64,000 bases of DNA from Nesterenkonia sp. E16_10 (GTDB lineage Bacteria; Actinomycetota; Actinomycetes; Actinomycetales; Micrococcaceae): the NCBI RefSeq assembly GCF_017347085.1, contig NZ_JADPSA010000022.1:265760-329759 (forward strand), in the 5' to 3' direction. The notes beneath the pieces are model-generated. The model was given only the letters and a program-made list of their open reading frames with translations. It was not told where the DNA came from and did no database searches. Positions 32,973 to 40,861 of this stretch are shown one piece after another. The translations under genes and the position numbers were made by a program. Each line of letters begins with the position of its first letter. Positions within the stretch are counted from its first letter, which is position 1.

Positions 32973-34094
32973 TCACTCGCCCATGCAGGCGACCAGCGGG
33001 TCCGAGTAGTCGGAGCTCTCCGCGGTCTCGTCGATGAACTGGCGGTAGTCCTCGAGCACGGATTCTGCATCCCCGCCCTGATCGGAGACCCAGGCTTCGG
33101 CGATTCCGGCTTCTTCCTGCCACGCCGTCACGTCTTCCTCGGTGAAGCTGGAGAACTCGGTGCCGGAGTTCTGCAGCTCCTCACAGGCCTGGTTGCCCAG
33201 AGTGTCGAGTTCATCCAACCCGTAGCCCACTGCGTTCTCGCTCGCGGTCCGCAGTGCCTCCTGATAGGCCTCAGGCATGGATTCGACCAGCTCGGCATTG
33301 ACCACCACGACCGAGGAGGCGTACGAGCCGATCCCCGGCTCCAAGACATGTGGGGTGCTCTCCGAAAGCCCAAAGGTCGAGAGATTCGCGATGCCCAGAG
33401 AGGTGTAGCCGTCGATGACGCCTCGCTCCATGGACTCATACACGTCGGGAGCGGTCATGCTCACCGGATTGGCCCCCACGCTGATCATGGCTTCGGAGAC
33501 CACCCCACCAGAGCGGATGCTCAGACCCGAAAGGTCATCGGGGGTCTCCGCCACCTCGTTGAGTCCCACCACGGCGATGCCGATCGGCAGCGGGAAGAGC
33601 TGCTGCACGCCCTGTTGCTCGAAGTCCCCGCGGTAGGCCTCGTTCTGCTGGTAGAGCTGATCCAGAGCGACCATCTGGGCTTCGGGATTATCGGTCTCGA
33701 AGGGCAGCTCGGAGACGGTGTACATCGGCAGATCCGATGCGGCGTAGAGCGAACCGACCTGAGCCATGTCCGCGCGACCGTCGATCGTGGCCTGCAGGGA
33801 CTCTTCCGCCCCCACGAGGCTCTCGGAATAGTGGAAGTCGACCGTGACACCACCCTCGGTGAGCTCCTCGACCTCTTCGGCCCACCGCTGCACCGTGAGC
33901 GACTGATCGGAGGTGTCGTTGGAGTAGGTCGTGTAGGTCAGCGTGAAGGTCTCCTCCGTCGAGGCCTCCCCACCCCCGTCGCCTCCGCCGCAGGCGGAGA
34001 GCCCCAGGATGCCGACCGCGCCGACCGCGGCGCTGCGCCACAGGACGCTGGAGCTGAGACGTGTGCCTTTACGTGTGATTTTCATGTGACTCAT
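32973..34094 (-). CDS. dctP: TRAP transporter solute receptor lipoprotein (DctP)
   Basis: A 373-residue receptor. The N-terminus is a lipoprotein signal (basic MKITRKGTRLSSSVLW, hydrophobic core, lipobox LSACGGG). ATG 34094 overlaps the nitrilase stop (ATGA); ATG 34085 three codons later is equally possible. The mature domain has DctP-family signatures VVGLNEVAETPDDLSGLSIRSGGVVSEAM and PDVYESMERGVIDGYTSLG. The usual carboxylate-binding Arg is in LSIRSGG. The operon partners suggest an amide- or keto-acid-related carboxylate as ligand. Confidence 0.92.
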   Translation of the reverse strand: MSHMKITRKGTRLSSSVLWRSAAVGAVGILGLSACGGGDGGGEASTEETFTLTYTTYSNDTSDQSLTVQRWAEEVEELTEGGVTVDFHYSESLVGAEESLQATIDGRADMAQVGSLYAASDLPMYTVSELPFETDNPEAQMVALDQLYQQNEAYRGDFEQQGVQQLFPLPIGIAVVGLNEVAETPDDLSGLSIRSGGVVSEAMISVGANPVSMTAPDVYESMERGVIDGYTSLGIANLSTFGLSESTPHVLEPGIGSYASSVVVVNAELVESMPEAYQEALRTASENAVGYGLDELDTLGNQACEELQNSGTEFSSFTEEDVTAWQEEAGIAEAWVSDQGGDAESVLEDYRQFIDETAESSDYSDPLVACMGE

Positions 34095-34888
34095 CCATTC
34101 ATCGGTGCGACGCGATAGCGGCGCAGGGACAGTGCGGGATTGGACAGACGGACAGCTTCCAGGCGCTGGTGTGAGAGCTCCGCCAGCGCAAGGTCTTCGG
34201 ATTCCCCGACGCCTGCGAGCGTGTTGCCCATCGGGTCGAGGATGGCGCTGTTTCCAGCACCGGTGGGCGCGGCCTGACCCGCAGCCAACACGTAGATGGT
34301 GTTCTCGATCGCACGAGCCCGGATCAAGGTGTTCCAATGGAACTCCTTGAGCGGGCCGGGGACCCACTCTGCGGGCAGCGCTACGACGTCTGCCCCGGCG
34401 TCCACCAGAGTCCTGGTCACCTCCGGGAAGCGCAGGTCGTAACAGGTCTGCATTCCCACCGTGAATCCACCCACAGACATCAGCTGAGGAGCCTCCAGCG
34501 CACCGGCGAGCACCCGGTCCGACTCCTTATAGCCGAAGGCGTCGTAGAGGTGGGTCTTGCGATAGACCGCGGCGATCTCGCCCTCCTGGATGCCCACCAG
34601 GGTGTTGTAGATCCGTCCGTCCTGGGCGGTCTCATTGATCCCTGCGACCAGAGTGACACTCAGCTGTCGAGAGATCTCCCGGAGCTGCGTGACTGCCGGT
34701 CCGTCCAGTGATTCCGCGCTGTCGACGAAGCGGTCGTCCATCGTGGGAACGGTGAAGACCGCGTACTCCGGAAGGACGATCAGCTCAGCGCCCTGGTCGG
34801 CGGCTCGGCGAATCATCACCTCCATGGAAGCGAGGTTCGCGTCTTTGTCCGCACCAGGTGTGAACTGGGCGATGGCTGTCTTCAACAT
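34091..34888 (-). CDS. Carbon-nitrogen hydrolase (nitrilase superfamily)
   Basis: A 265-residue amidohydrolase with the catalytic triad visible: Glu in VLPEYAVF, Lys in YRKTHLYDAFGYKE and Cys in VGMQTCYDLRFPE. The start ATG 34888 (MLKTAIAQFTPG) has GGAAAG at good spacing, whereas the overlapping GTG 34897 does not. The size and motifs fit the omega-amidase/Nit2-like branch, which hydrolyses short dicarboxylic acid amides. Lying between a TRAP receptor and an HpaI-type aldolase, it probably processes the imported compound or its keto-acid amide. Confidence 0.88.
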   Translation of the reverse strand: MLKTAIAQFTPGADKDANLASMEVMIRRAADQGAELIVLPEYAVFTVPTMDDRFVDSAESLDGPAVTQLREISRQLSVTLVAGINETAQDGRIYNTLVGIQEGEIAAVYRKTHLYDAFGYKESDRVLAGALEAPQLMSVGGFTVGMQTCYDLRFPEVTRTLVDAGADVVALPAEWVPGPLKEFHWNTLIRARAIENTIYVLAAGQAAPTGAGNSAILDPMGNTLAGVGESEDLALAELSHQRLEAVRLSNPALSLRRYRVAPMNG

Positions 34889-34893
34889 GGCGC

Positions 34894-35655
34894 TCACTTT
34901 CCGGCCTCGGCCTGGATCTCCTGCAGCGCCGCGCTGGCGCCGGAGAGCCCCGCCAGCAGGGCACCGTACTGCATGGTGGCGATGATCAGATGCGCGTTCT
35001 TCTCTGCTGCCAGCTTCTGTTCTACCGGGCTCCAGGCGGGGAGGATCCACGGCTTGCCCGCCGCATTCGCGGCATCGGCCAGGTGGGCGATATCGGCCAA
35101 GTCGCCCTCGCCGGCGGTGTAGGCACCGCGGTCGCGCCTCAGCGAAAGGTCCGAGGGTCCGATGAAGATCCCATCCACCGAGTCCAGCGCCAGGATCTGC
35201 TCGATGTCCGCGAAGGCTGAGGCGTCTTCGATCATGGGATAGCACCGGGTGCCGGCGTCCTGCTCAGCGACCCAGGCGTCATCGAAGCCGCGGTAGTTCG
35301 AGACTCTGCCGCCGGCGAAGGAGCGATCACCCAGTGGTGGGAACTTGGCGTAGCCGCAGACCTGCTCGGCATGTGCCACGGACTCCACGTGCGGAATGGC
35401 CACGGCATTGGCACCAAGATCAAGAGCCTGCTGAACGGCCTCACGCTGAGGGCCCAGGACCTTGACGATCACCTCCATGCCCTTGGCTCGGATGAAGGGG
35501 AGCAGCCAGTTGAGTGCCGCAAGATCAAATGAGCCGTGCTCGACGTCGAGCACGACCGTGTCGTATCCGGCTAGCGCGGCCACCTCCACCGTGGAGGCTG
35601 ATGGTTCGGAGAGCCAGACCCCGTGAAGTCCAGCCTCCTGTGTGTGTCGATTCAT
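34894..35655 (-). CDS. HpcH/HpaI-family class II aldolase
   Basis: A 253-residue aldolase starting MNRHTQEAGLHGVWLSEP at ATG 35655 behind GGAAGGAA. Metal and catalytic residues are recognisable: His in VVLDVEHGSFDL, Glu in PMIEDASAF and Asp in GIFIGPSDLSL. The Arg that contacts pyruvate in HpaI (in the RPSWND-like segment) aligns with Lys in VIVKVLGPQRE, an uncommon change that may alter the substrate. It cleaves 4-hydroxy-2-oxoacids in known relatives. It is the first gene of the aldolase-nitrilase-TRAP operon, divergent from its GntR regulator. Confidence 0.87.
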   Translation of the reverse strand: MNRHTQEAGLHGVWLSEPSASTVEVAALAGYDTVVLDVEHGSFDLAALNWLLPFIRAKGMEVIVKVLGPQREAVQQALDLGANAVAIPHVESVAHAEQVCGYAKFPPLGDRSFAGGRVSNYRGFDDAWVAEQDAGTRCYPMIEDASAFADIEQILALDSVDGIFIGPSDLSLRRDRGAYTAGEGDLADIAHLADAANAAGKPWILPAWSPVEQKLAAEKNAHLIIATMQYGALLAGLSGASAALQEIQAEAGK

Positions 35656-35729
35656 CCGGTTCCTTCCGCAGTGGGGTTCTCGTGGGCCTGAAGCTCTAAT
35701 ACACCACGTGCATGTTTCTTGTGTGTTGC

Positions 35730-35739
35730 TTGTATACAA
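35730..35739. promoter_or_regulatory. GntR/FadR-type operator TTGTATACAA
   Basis: TTGTATACAA is a perfect ten-base palindrome fitting the FadR-subfamily pattern TNGTNNACNA. It lies mid-way in the 122-base divergent region between the aldolase operon and the FCD-GntR gene, and is flanked by GTTGC/GCAAC arms (35725-35729 and 35747-35751). Confidence 0.65.
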
Positions 35740-35765
35740 AGAGAGTGCAACATGTGGAACTACGT

Positions 35766-35790
35766 TAGACTGAGTGTGTGCCATCACACA
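35766..35790 (+). promoter_or_regulatory. Leaderless promoter and autoregulatory palindrome of the GntR gene
   Basis: TAGACT (35766-35771) is six bases before GTG 35778, so the mRNA is leaderless. The start codon itself sits in the perfect inverted repeat TGTGTG-CCAT-CACACA (35775-35790). A protein bound there would cover the transcription and translation start together, suggesting autorepression. Confidence 0.5.
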
Positions 35791-36452
35791 AGAGAAACGA
35801 CACAGGTTCCTCAAAAACCTTGCCCAGTGCCCGGGACCGGGCCTATTCCTGGATCGCCTCTGCGATCCTGTCCGGCGACGTCGCCGAGGGGCAGTTCCTC
35901 GATGAGGTGACGCTCGCCCGCGAGGTTGGCACCTCAAGAACTCCGGTGCGAGAGGCCCTACATCGACTCCAGGCCGAAAAGTACGTCGACCTCGTGCCCC
36001 GCCGGGGCGCCCAGGTGCGGGTGATGACCTCGCGTGAACTGCGAGAGATCTACCAGGCTCGATTCGTCGTCGAGTCCGACGCGATCACGAAGATCTGTCG
36101 ACGCCATAAAGGCCCGCCTCCGGGTATGGCCCAGCTGCTCGACGACATGGAGGAGGCCGGGCGTCAGGAGCAGTGGCGCAGCTTCGCCCAGATGGACCAG
36201 ATCCTGCACCTGAACCTGGTTCGCCACCAAGGCAACTCGGTGCTCGCAGAGATGTATGAATCCCTGGGCCCGCGGCACACCCGGCTGGCCGTGCGCACCC
36301 TTGTTGAGGCCACCGAGCGCCTGGAGCTGATCGAGAAGGAGCACCGCGAGCTGCTCGCAGCATTGCAGGACCACGACGCTGACCGAGCCGTCGAGGTGCT
36401 CCGCCGGCACCTGCGGGAGATCCCAGAGATCATCGAAGCCTTCACGGGCTGA
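35778..36452 (+). CDS. GntR-family regulator (FCD/FadR subfamily)
   Basis: A 224-residue regulator. The winged HTH covers about residues 18-85 (SWIASAILSGDVAEGQFLDEVTLAREVGTSRTPVREALHRLQAEKYVDLVPRRGAQV), and the all-helical FCD effector domain has IYQARFVVESDAI, a metal-type Asp/His set in DQILHLNLVRHQGN and EKEHRELLAALQDHDADRAVEVLRRHL. It starts at GTG 35778. It is divergent from the aldolase-nitrilase-TRAP operon, which it most likely represses through the palindrome at 35730. Confidence 0.92.
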   Translation: MPSHKRNDTGSSKTLPSARDRAYSWIASAILSGDVAEGQFLDEVTLAREVGTSRTPVREALHRLQAEKYVDLVPRRGAQVRVMTSRELREIYQARFVVESDAITKICRRHKGPPPGMAQLLDDMEEAGRQEQWRSFAQMDQILHLNLVRHQGNSVLAEMYESLGPRHTRLAVRTLVEATERLELIEKEHRELLAALQDHDADRAVEVLRRHLREIPEIIEAFTG

Positions 36453-36468
36453 CCTGAACGGTCTCGGG

Positions 36469-37608
36469 TCAGTCCAGCAGCCAGGTGGGGGACTCCAGGT
36501 AACGCTGCGCAACTTCCACGGCCCCCGGCAGCTGTGCATCCCAGATCTCGGGAGGCAGGGCGTCACGGCGATGCGTGGTGGTCCAGCCCAGCATCGTCAG
36601 CCGACGAAGCATGCTCAGCGCGCAGGCGAAGCGGACATCATCGGCGGTGAGCTCGCGGACGCTTCGGTATCCGATGATCCATTCATGCGCGATCCGTCTG
36701 GCGTAGGGCTCGTGTTCGATGAAGGACAGCGCAGCGGCGAAGTCGTAGAGGAACCAGCCGTAGCCACAGTCGTCGAAGTCGATCACGGTGAGCCGATCGT
36801 GGTGCATCATGATGTTCGAAGGCCTCAGGTCCGCGTGAATCAGACCCCACCCCCGGCGCCTGGGCGCACTGAGCTGCACCTCCCTCACAGCTGCCGCCTC
36901 TGCAGCGTGCAGGGCCTGATGTTGCTGGGCCTGCATCGGTGCGGCTCGCCAATCACCCCATCGGCTGGAGCGCCCGATCATGTCCTGGACCCTCCACTGG
37001 AAGCGGTCGAATCCCGAGGGTGGCTGCCAGTTCTCCGCGTGGCCGTGGAACTCCGCGGTGGCTCGGCCTATGCGTCGATAGTAGGAGGACGGATCGGGCA
37101 GGACATCTATGATGTCCTCGAGCACCGCGCCCTGGACGAAGGCGAACGCCACCATATGCCACGGGGCCTCCCCCGCCGGGGCGCCATCGACTGAGTCCCG
37201 GCTGAAGGTGTGCAGCAGCGCGCCGTCGACCCGTGGGACCACCTCAGGGACGCTGATGTCTACGTCTGCACCCAGGGCCCTCACCCACTGCAGCTCGGAC
37301 CGAATCTGGGCGGGATCCACGTATCCGGGGCGATGGACCCGGAGCACAGCATGTGGGCGGGCGTCGACATCGACCCGGAAGGTCGCATTCTCAGAGACGG
37401 CAATCAGGGCGAGCTGAGTCCGGCTTGGGTCGAGTCCCCAGGCACTGGTGACCTCACGGCTCAGCCACTGCGGGGCTGGCTCACCTCGGCTCAGCGTGGC
37501 GAAGACGGTGAACGGCTCGACGGCGACTGCCTGGTTCACGACGGGCTCCGGCGGTGCGGTGGGAGCCTGGGGCGCGGCGGGGGATGTGATGGTGGTGTTC
37601 TTCTGCAA
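36469..37608 (-). CDS. APH-family kinase (hydroxylysine-kinase-like)
   Basis: A 379-residue aminoglycoside-phosphotransferase-fold kinase. The catalytic loop is LIHADLRPSNIMMH and the metal-binding motif VIDFDDCGYG; an N-lobe strand/loop VSENATFRVDVDARPHAVLRVHRPGY carries the ATP-binding Lys-equivalent. The start is uncertain: TTG 37608 (LQKNTTITSPAAPQ) has a perfect GAGGAG six bases upstream, while ATG 37725 has no site. It is divergent from a class III PLP enzyme, the same pairing as hydroxylysine kinase and phosphohydroxylysine phospho-lyase, or their bacterial fusions. The substrate is probably a hydroxylated amine. Confidence 0.8.
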   Translation of the reverse strand: MQKNTTITSPAAPQAPTAPPEPVVNQAVAVEPFTVFATLSRGEPAPQWLSREVTSAWGLDPSRTQLALIAVSENATFRVDVDARPHAVLRVHRPGYVDPAQIRSELQWVRALGADVDISVPEVVPRVDGALLHTFSRDSVDGAPAGEAPWHMVAFAFVQGAVLEDIIDVLPDPSSYYRRIGRATAEFHGHAENWQPPSGFDRFQWRVQDMIGRSSRWGDWRAAPMQAQQHQALHAAEAAAVREVQLSAPRRRGWGLIHADLRPSNIMMHHDRLTVIDFDDCGYGWFLYDFAAALSFIEHEPYARRIAHEWIIGYRSVRELTADDVRFACALSMLRRLTMLGWTTTHRRDALPPEIWDAQLPGAVEVAQRYLESPTWLLD

Positions 37609-37632
37609 GAGATTCTCCTCGAATGCGGGCGA

Positions 37633-37859
37633 GGAGGGCTGGGTGCCTGCCTCACTGTGCCACGCCGTCACCTGAAGAAGCACGGCAGGAACAGGATTTC
37701 GGGAGAGGTTTAACAGGCTCTTCATGCAGCCCGCTGCACGTAACGAACCATTCACCAACGCCGGGGGTCTGTAACACCGCCGAAACCTGCCGGCGGGGTC
37801 GGCACCGGGACGGACTGAGACGATGGAGACACCACGACGAATCGGAGGGCTGGGTGCCT
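37633..37859. repeat. Exact 16-base direct repeats in a divergent promoter region
   Basis: GGAGGGCTGGGTGCCT occurs twice, at 37633-37648 and 37844-37859, one copy next to each divergent gene (kinase and PLP enzyme) in the 281-base gap. Symmetric placement suggests operator sites for the GntR/UTRA regulator encoded downstream, or a small duplication; the sequence alone cannot decide. Confidence 0.6.
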
Positions 37860-37889
37860 TCCGTATCGGTCTCAACTTGAAGGACTCTC

Positions 37890-39233
37890 ATGGCCCTGCG
37901 TTCCACCATCATGGACAACAACAGCTTTCGCGCTGAGCATGCCGCGGACCTGGATCCACAGACCCGTCGACTAACCGAACGGCGGAATGACGTCCTGGGT
38001 GGTTCCTACCGACTCTTCTACCGCAAGCCGGTCCACCTGGTCCGCGGCGAGGCCCAGTATCTCTGGGACGCTGAGGGGCAGAAGTACCTGGACATGTACA
38101 ACAACGTCGCCTCGATCGGGCACGCCCATCCTGCGGTGGCCGAAGCCGTCCACTCCCAGATGCTGCAACTGAACACCCATACCCGGTACCTGCACGAGCG
38201 GATCCTCGACTACACCGATGACCTCCTGGCCACGCTGCCTCAGTACCTGACCCCCGGGGACTTCAAAGCCATGTACATGTGCACCGGCTCAGAGGCCAAC
38301 GACCTGGCGCTGCGAATCGCCAAGGCCCATACCGGCGGCACCGGACTGATCGCTACCACCGAGGCGTATCACGGCAACTCCGAGCTCAGCTCGTCGGTCT
38401 CTCCCGCCCTGGGCAGCGGGCAGCCCATCGGTGAACACGTCTGGCTGCTCCCGGCCCCGGACAGGTACCGGACCGGGGTTGCGGAGATCGGTGTGTGGTT
38501 CGCGGAGAAGATTCGCGCCGCGATCGCCGATATGGAGTCCAAGGGGGTGACGTTCGCCGGCTTCATCGCAGACTCGATATTCTCCTCCGACGGTGTGCTT
38601 CCAGGCAGCTACCTCAAGGAAGCCGTCGAGGCGGTGCACTCCGCCGGTGGGGTGTTCATCGCCGACGAGGTTCAGCCAGGCTTCGCTCGCACCGGGGACC
38701 AGTTCTGGGGCTTCGCAGCGCATGGAGTGACACCAGACATCATCACCACCGGCAAGCCTATGGGCAATGGGATCCCGGTCTCGGGCCTGTTCGCCAAGGC
38801 CGATGTCCTGGCCTCGTTCAGCGACACCGTGCCCTACTTCAACACCTTCGGGGGCAATCCGGTGTCCATGGCGGCCGCCCAGGCCGTGTTGGACGTGATC
38901 CGTGCCGAGGGACTGCAGGAGCACGCCAAGGAACTCGGAGCTGCAGCTCTCACACGGTTTACCCAGCTCGGCGACGCCCACGACTCAGTAGGAGATGTTC
39001 GGGGTGCAGGACTCTTCATCGGCTTCGAGCTGGTCAAAGACCGCTCGTCCAAGGAACCGGATCGCGAGCTCGCGCTGAACCTGCTCGAGGAGCTGCGCCA
39101 GCGCGGCGTCCTGACCTCGGTGGCCGGACCGCACGGCAATGTACTGAAGCTGCGCCCCCCGCTGCCCTTCACCCACACCGACATCGACTGGGCCGCGGAG
39201 GCGCTGGACGCCTCGCTCAAGGCTCTGAGCTGA
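37890..39233 (+). CDS. Class III PLP enzyme (aminotransferase or AGXT2L-like phospho-lyase)
   Basis: A 447-residue fold-type I PLP enzyme starting MALRSTIMDNNSFRAEHAADL behind GAAGGA. The cofactor Asp is in FIADEVQPGFARTG and the Schiff-base Lys in IITTGKPMGNGIPVSG; MYMCTGSEANDLALRIAK is the phosphate loop. The N-terminal RLTERRNDVLGGSYRLFYRKPVHLVRGEAQYLWD and DEVQPG (not DEVQTG) match the branch containing ethanolamine-phosphate and 5-phosphohydroxylysine phospho-lyases. With the adjacent kinase it could degrade a phosphorylated amino alcohol. An ordinary omega-transaminase remains possible. Confidence 0.88.
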   Translation: MALRSTIMDNNSFRAEHAADLDPQTRRLTERRNDVLGGSYRLFYRKPVHLVRGEAQYLWDAEGQKYLDMYNNVASIGHAHPAVAEAVHSQMLQLNTHTRYLHERILDYTDDLLATLPQYLTPGDFKAMYMCTGSEANDLALRIAKAHTGGTGLIATTEAYHGNSELSSSVSPALGSGQPIGEHVWLLPAPDRYRTGVAEIGVWFAEKIRAAIADMESKGVTFAGFIADSIFSSDGVLPGSYLKEAVEAVHSAGGVFIADEVQPGFARTGDQFWGFAAHGVTPDIITTGKPMGNGIPVSGLFAKADVLASFSDTVPYFNTFGGNPVSMAAAQAVLDVIRAEGLQEHAKELGAAALTRFTQLGDAHDSVGDVRGAGLFIGFELVKDRSSKEPDRELALNLLEELRQRGVLTSVAGPHGNVLKLRPPLPFTHTDIDWAAEALDASLKALS

Positions 39234-39241
39234 GTCCACCC

Positions 39242-40006
39242 TTGTCTGCCGAACCGAGCCGATCCCCCGAGGTTCCGGCAGCCACAGAGGTGGTCTATCT
39301 CCAGCTGCTCAGGCTGCTGCGAGACGGTCGCTTCCGTCCCGGTGAGCGCCTGGGCACCGAGCGTGGCCTTGCGGAGCAGCTCCAGGTGCCGCGCAGCGCG
39401 CTGCGCCGGGCGCTGGACCGGCTTGAAGCCGAGCATCAGGTCCGGCGGGCGATCGGCCAGTCCGGAGGAGTCTTCGCCGACGACGGCAAGATCCAACGTC
39501 ACCTGAACACGGTTCAGGGAGTCCCCGACATGGTCCGCCACCAGGGGCTCACCGTCGAGACTCAGGTCCTCCGGGCCGAACTCTCGCAGCCCTTCGCCGA
39601 AGAACAGCGTGCGTTGCAGCTGCCCGGGACGGCCCCGGTCCTCCGCATCGTGCGAGTGCGCCGAGCCGGGGCGGCCACCTGGTCGTTGGACACCTCGGTG
39701 CTGCCGGCACGCCGGTTCCCCGGACTGCTGGCCGCTGATCTCACCAGCTCCCTCTACGCATTGTTGACTCGGGACCATGGGCTGGTGGTGGACCGGGCCG
39801 AAGAGACCGTGGAGGCGACGACGGCGACCACGGAACAGGCAGGAGTGCTGGGTATCCCCGAGGGGGCCGGGCTGTTGGAGATCCATCGGATCACCTACGA
39901 CCAACAAGACGCCCCCGTGGAGTACGCCCACGACTTCTTTCGTGCGGATCGCACCCGATTGCATATGCAGAAGGTCGGTACCAACTGGAAGCGCTCCCAG
40001 CAGTGA
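39242..40006 (+). CDS. GntR-family regulator with UTRA domain
   Basis: A 254-residue regulator. The winged HTH is VVYLQLLRLLRDGRFRPGERLGTERGLAEQLQVPRSALRRALDRLEAEHQVRRAIGQSGG (about residues 18-78), followed by a UTRA ligand domain (about 95-250, ending VEYAHDFFRADRTRLHMQKVG). No ATG or GTG fits; TTG 39242, eight bases after the upstream stop, is the best start but has only a weak site. It forms an operon with the PLP enzyme and probably responds to its substrate. Confidence 0.85.
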   Translation: MSAEPSRSPEVPAATEVVYLQLLRLLRDGRFRPGERLGTERGLAEQLQVPRSALRRALDRLEAEHQVRRAIGQSGGVFADDGKIQRHLNTVQGVPDMVRHQGLTVETQVLRAELSQPFAEEQRALQLPGTAPVLRIVRVRRAGAATWSLDTSVLPARRFPGLLAADLTSSLYALLTRDHGLVVDRAEETVEATTATTEQAGVLGIPEGAGLLEIHRITYDQQDAPVEYAHDFFRADRTRLHMQKVGTNWKRSQQ

Positions 40007-40007
40007 C

Positions 40008-40763
40008 TCAGGCCACCTTCTCCCCGAGGAACTCCACCGCGCGGCCCCAGGCGAGCTGCGCCCGGTCCGGATCATAGGTGCCGATGGCGTTGGTGTCGTT
40101 GTGGAAGGCGTGGCCGGCGTCGTAGTAGAAGTAGCTGACTTCCGCGCCGGACTCGGCGCGGATCTGCTCCTCCTGCTCGCGGGCCTCTTCCACCGGGTAG
40201 CTCGCGTCGTGTTCGGCGTAGTGGCCCTGCACGGCGGCGGTGATCCCGGCGTAGCTCTCCGGGACACCCTGACCGACTCCGTAGAACGGCACGGCGGCGG
40301 AGACCTTCTCGCCCTGCTGGGCGGCCATGGCCAGCACGAACCCGCCACCCATGCAGAAGCCGATGGCCCCGACCGTGGCCGAGGTGACCGCATCCAGCCC
40401 CAGCAGGTGATCGGTGGCGCCGGCGAGCAGCCGGGCGCCCTCCTCGGCGGGAAGCTTCGACATCATCTCGCCGGCCTCGTCCCCGTCGTGGGTGATCGAG
40501 CCGCCGTAGAGGTCCGGGGCCAGGGCGACGAAGCCGGAGGCGGCCAGCCGGTCGGTGACGTCCTTGATGTGGTCGGTGAGTCCCCACCATTCCTGGATCA
40601 CGATCACCCCGGGCCCGGCGCCGCTCTCAGGCAGCGCCAGGTAGCCGTGACCGGTCTGATCGCCGGCCTGGCCCCCGGTCCGGCCGCCGGAGTCGGTGCC
40701 GTTGTCGGTGCCGGTGCCGGTGAGCGAGAAGGTGGTGTTCTGGTGCGGGGTCTGTTCACTCAT
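40008..40763 (-). CDS. Dienelactone hydrolase family protein
   Basis: A 251-residue alpha/beta-hydrolase of the DLH type with a Cys nucleophile in AIGFCMGGGFVLA, Asp nearby in AEHDASYPVEEAREQEEQIRAES and His in AGHAFHNDTN. EWWGLTDHIKDVTDRLAASGFVALAPDLYGG is the family's N-terminal hallmark. A Gly/Thr/Asp-rich stretch (about residues 14-37) is inserted near the N-terminus. The start ATG 40763 is leaderless (TAGAGT six bases upstream). It converges with the GntR gene, with one base between their stops. Confidence 0.92.
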   Translation of the reverse strand: MSEQTPHQNTTFSLTGTGTDNGTDSGGRTGGQAGDQTGHGYLALPESGAGPGVIVIQEWWGLTDHIKDVTDRLAASGFVALAPDLYGGSITHDGDEAGEMMSKLPAEEGARLLAGATDHLLGLDAVTSATVGAIGFCMGGGFVLAMAAQQGEKVSAAVPFYGVGQGVPESYAGITAAVQGHYAEHDASYPVEEAREQEEQIRAESGAEVSYFYYDAGHAFHNDTNAIGTYDPDRAQLAWGRAVEFLGEKVA

Positions 40764-40769
40764 GGTCTG

Positions 40770-40797
40770 ACTCTAACCAACGTCCGGCTCCGAGCAA
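40770..40797 (-). promoter_or_regulatory. Leaderless promoter for the dienelactone hydrolase
   Basis: On the minus strand, TTGCTC (40797-40792), a 16-base spacer and TAGAGT (40775-40770), then six bases to ATG 40763. Confidence 0.55.
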
Positions 40798-40803
40798 CAC
40801 CAA

Positions 40804-40838
40804 AGCTGCCGCCCGACCCGATGGGCCGAGCGGCAGCT
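40804..40838 (-). terminator. Hairpin terminator after the ABC importer operon
   Basis: AGCTGCCGC (40804-40812) pairs with GCGGCAGCT (40830-40838), and inner CCC/GGG pairs close a GAT loop. It lies 23 bases beyond the substrate-binding protein stop. It partly adjoins the dienelactone hydrolase promoter. Confidence 0.6.
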
Positions 40839-40861
40839 CTGGTCTTCACGTGCCGGGGTGT

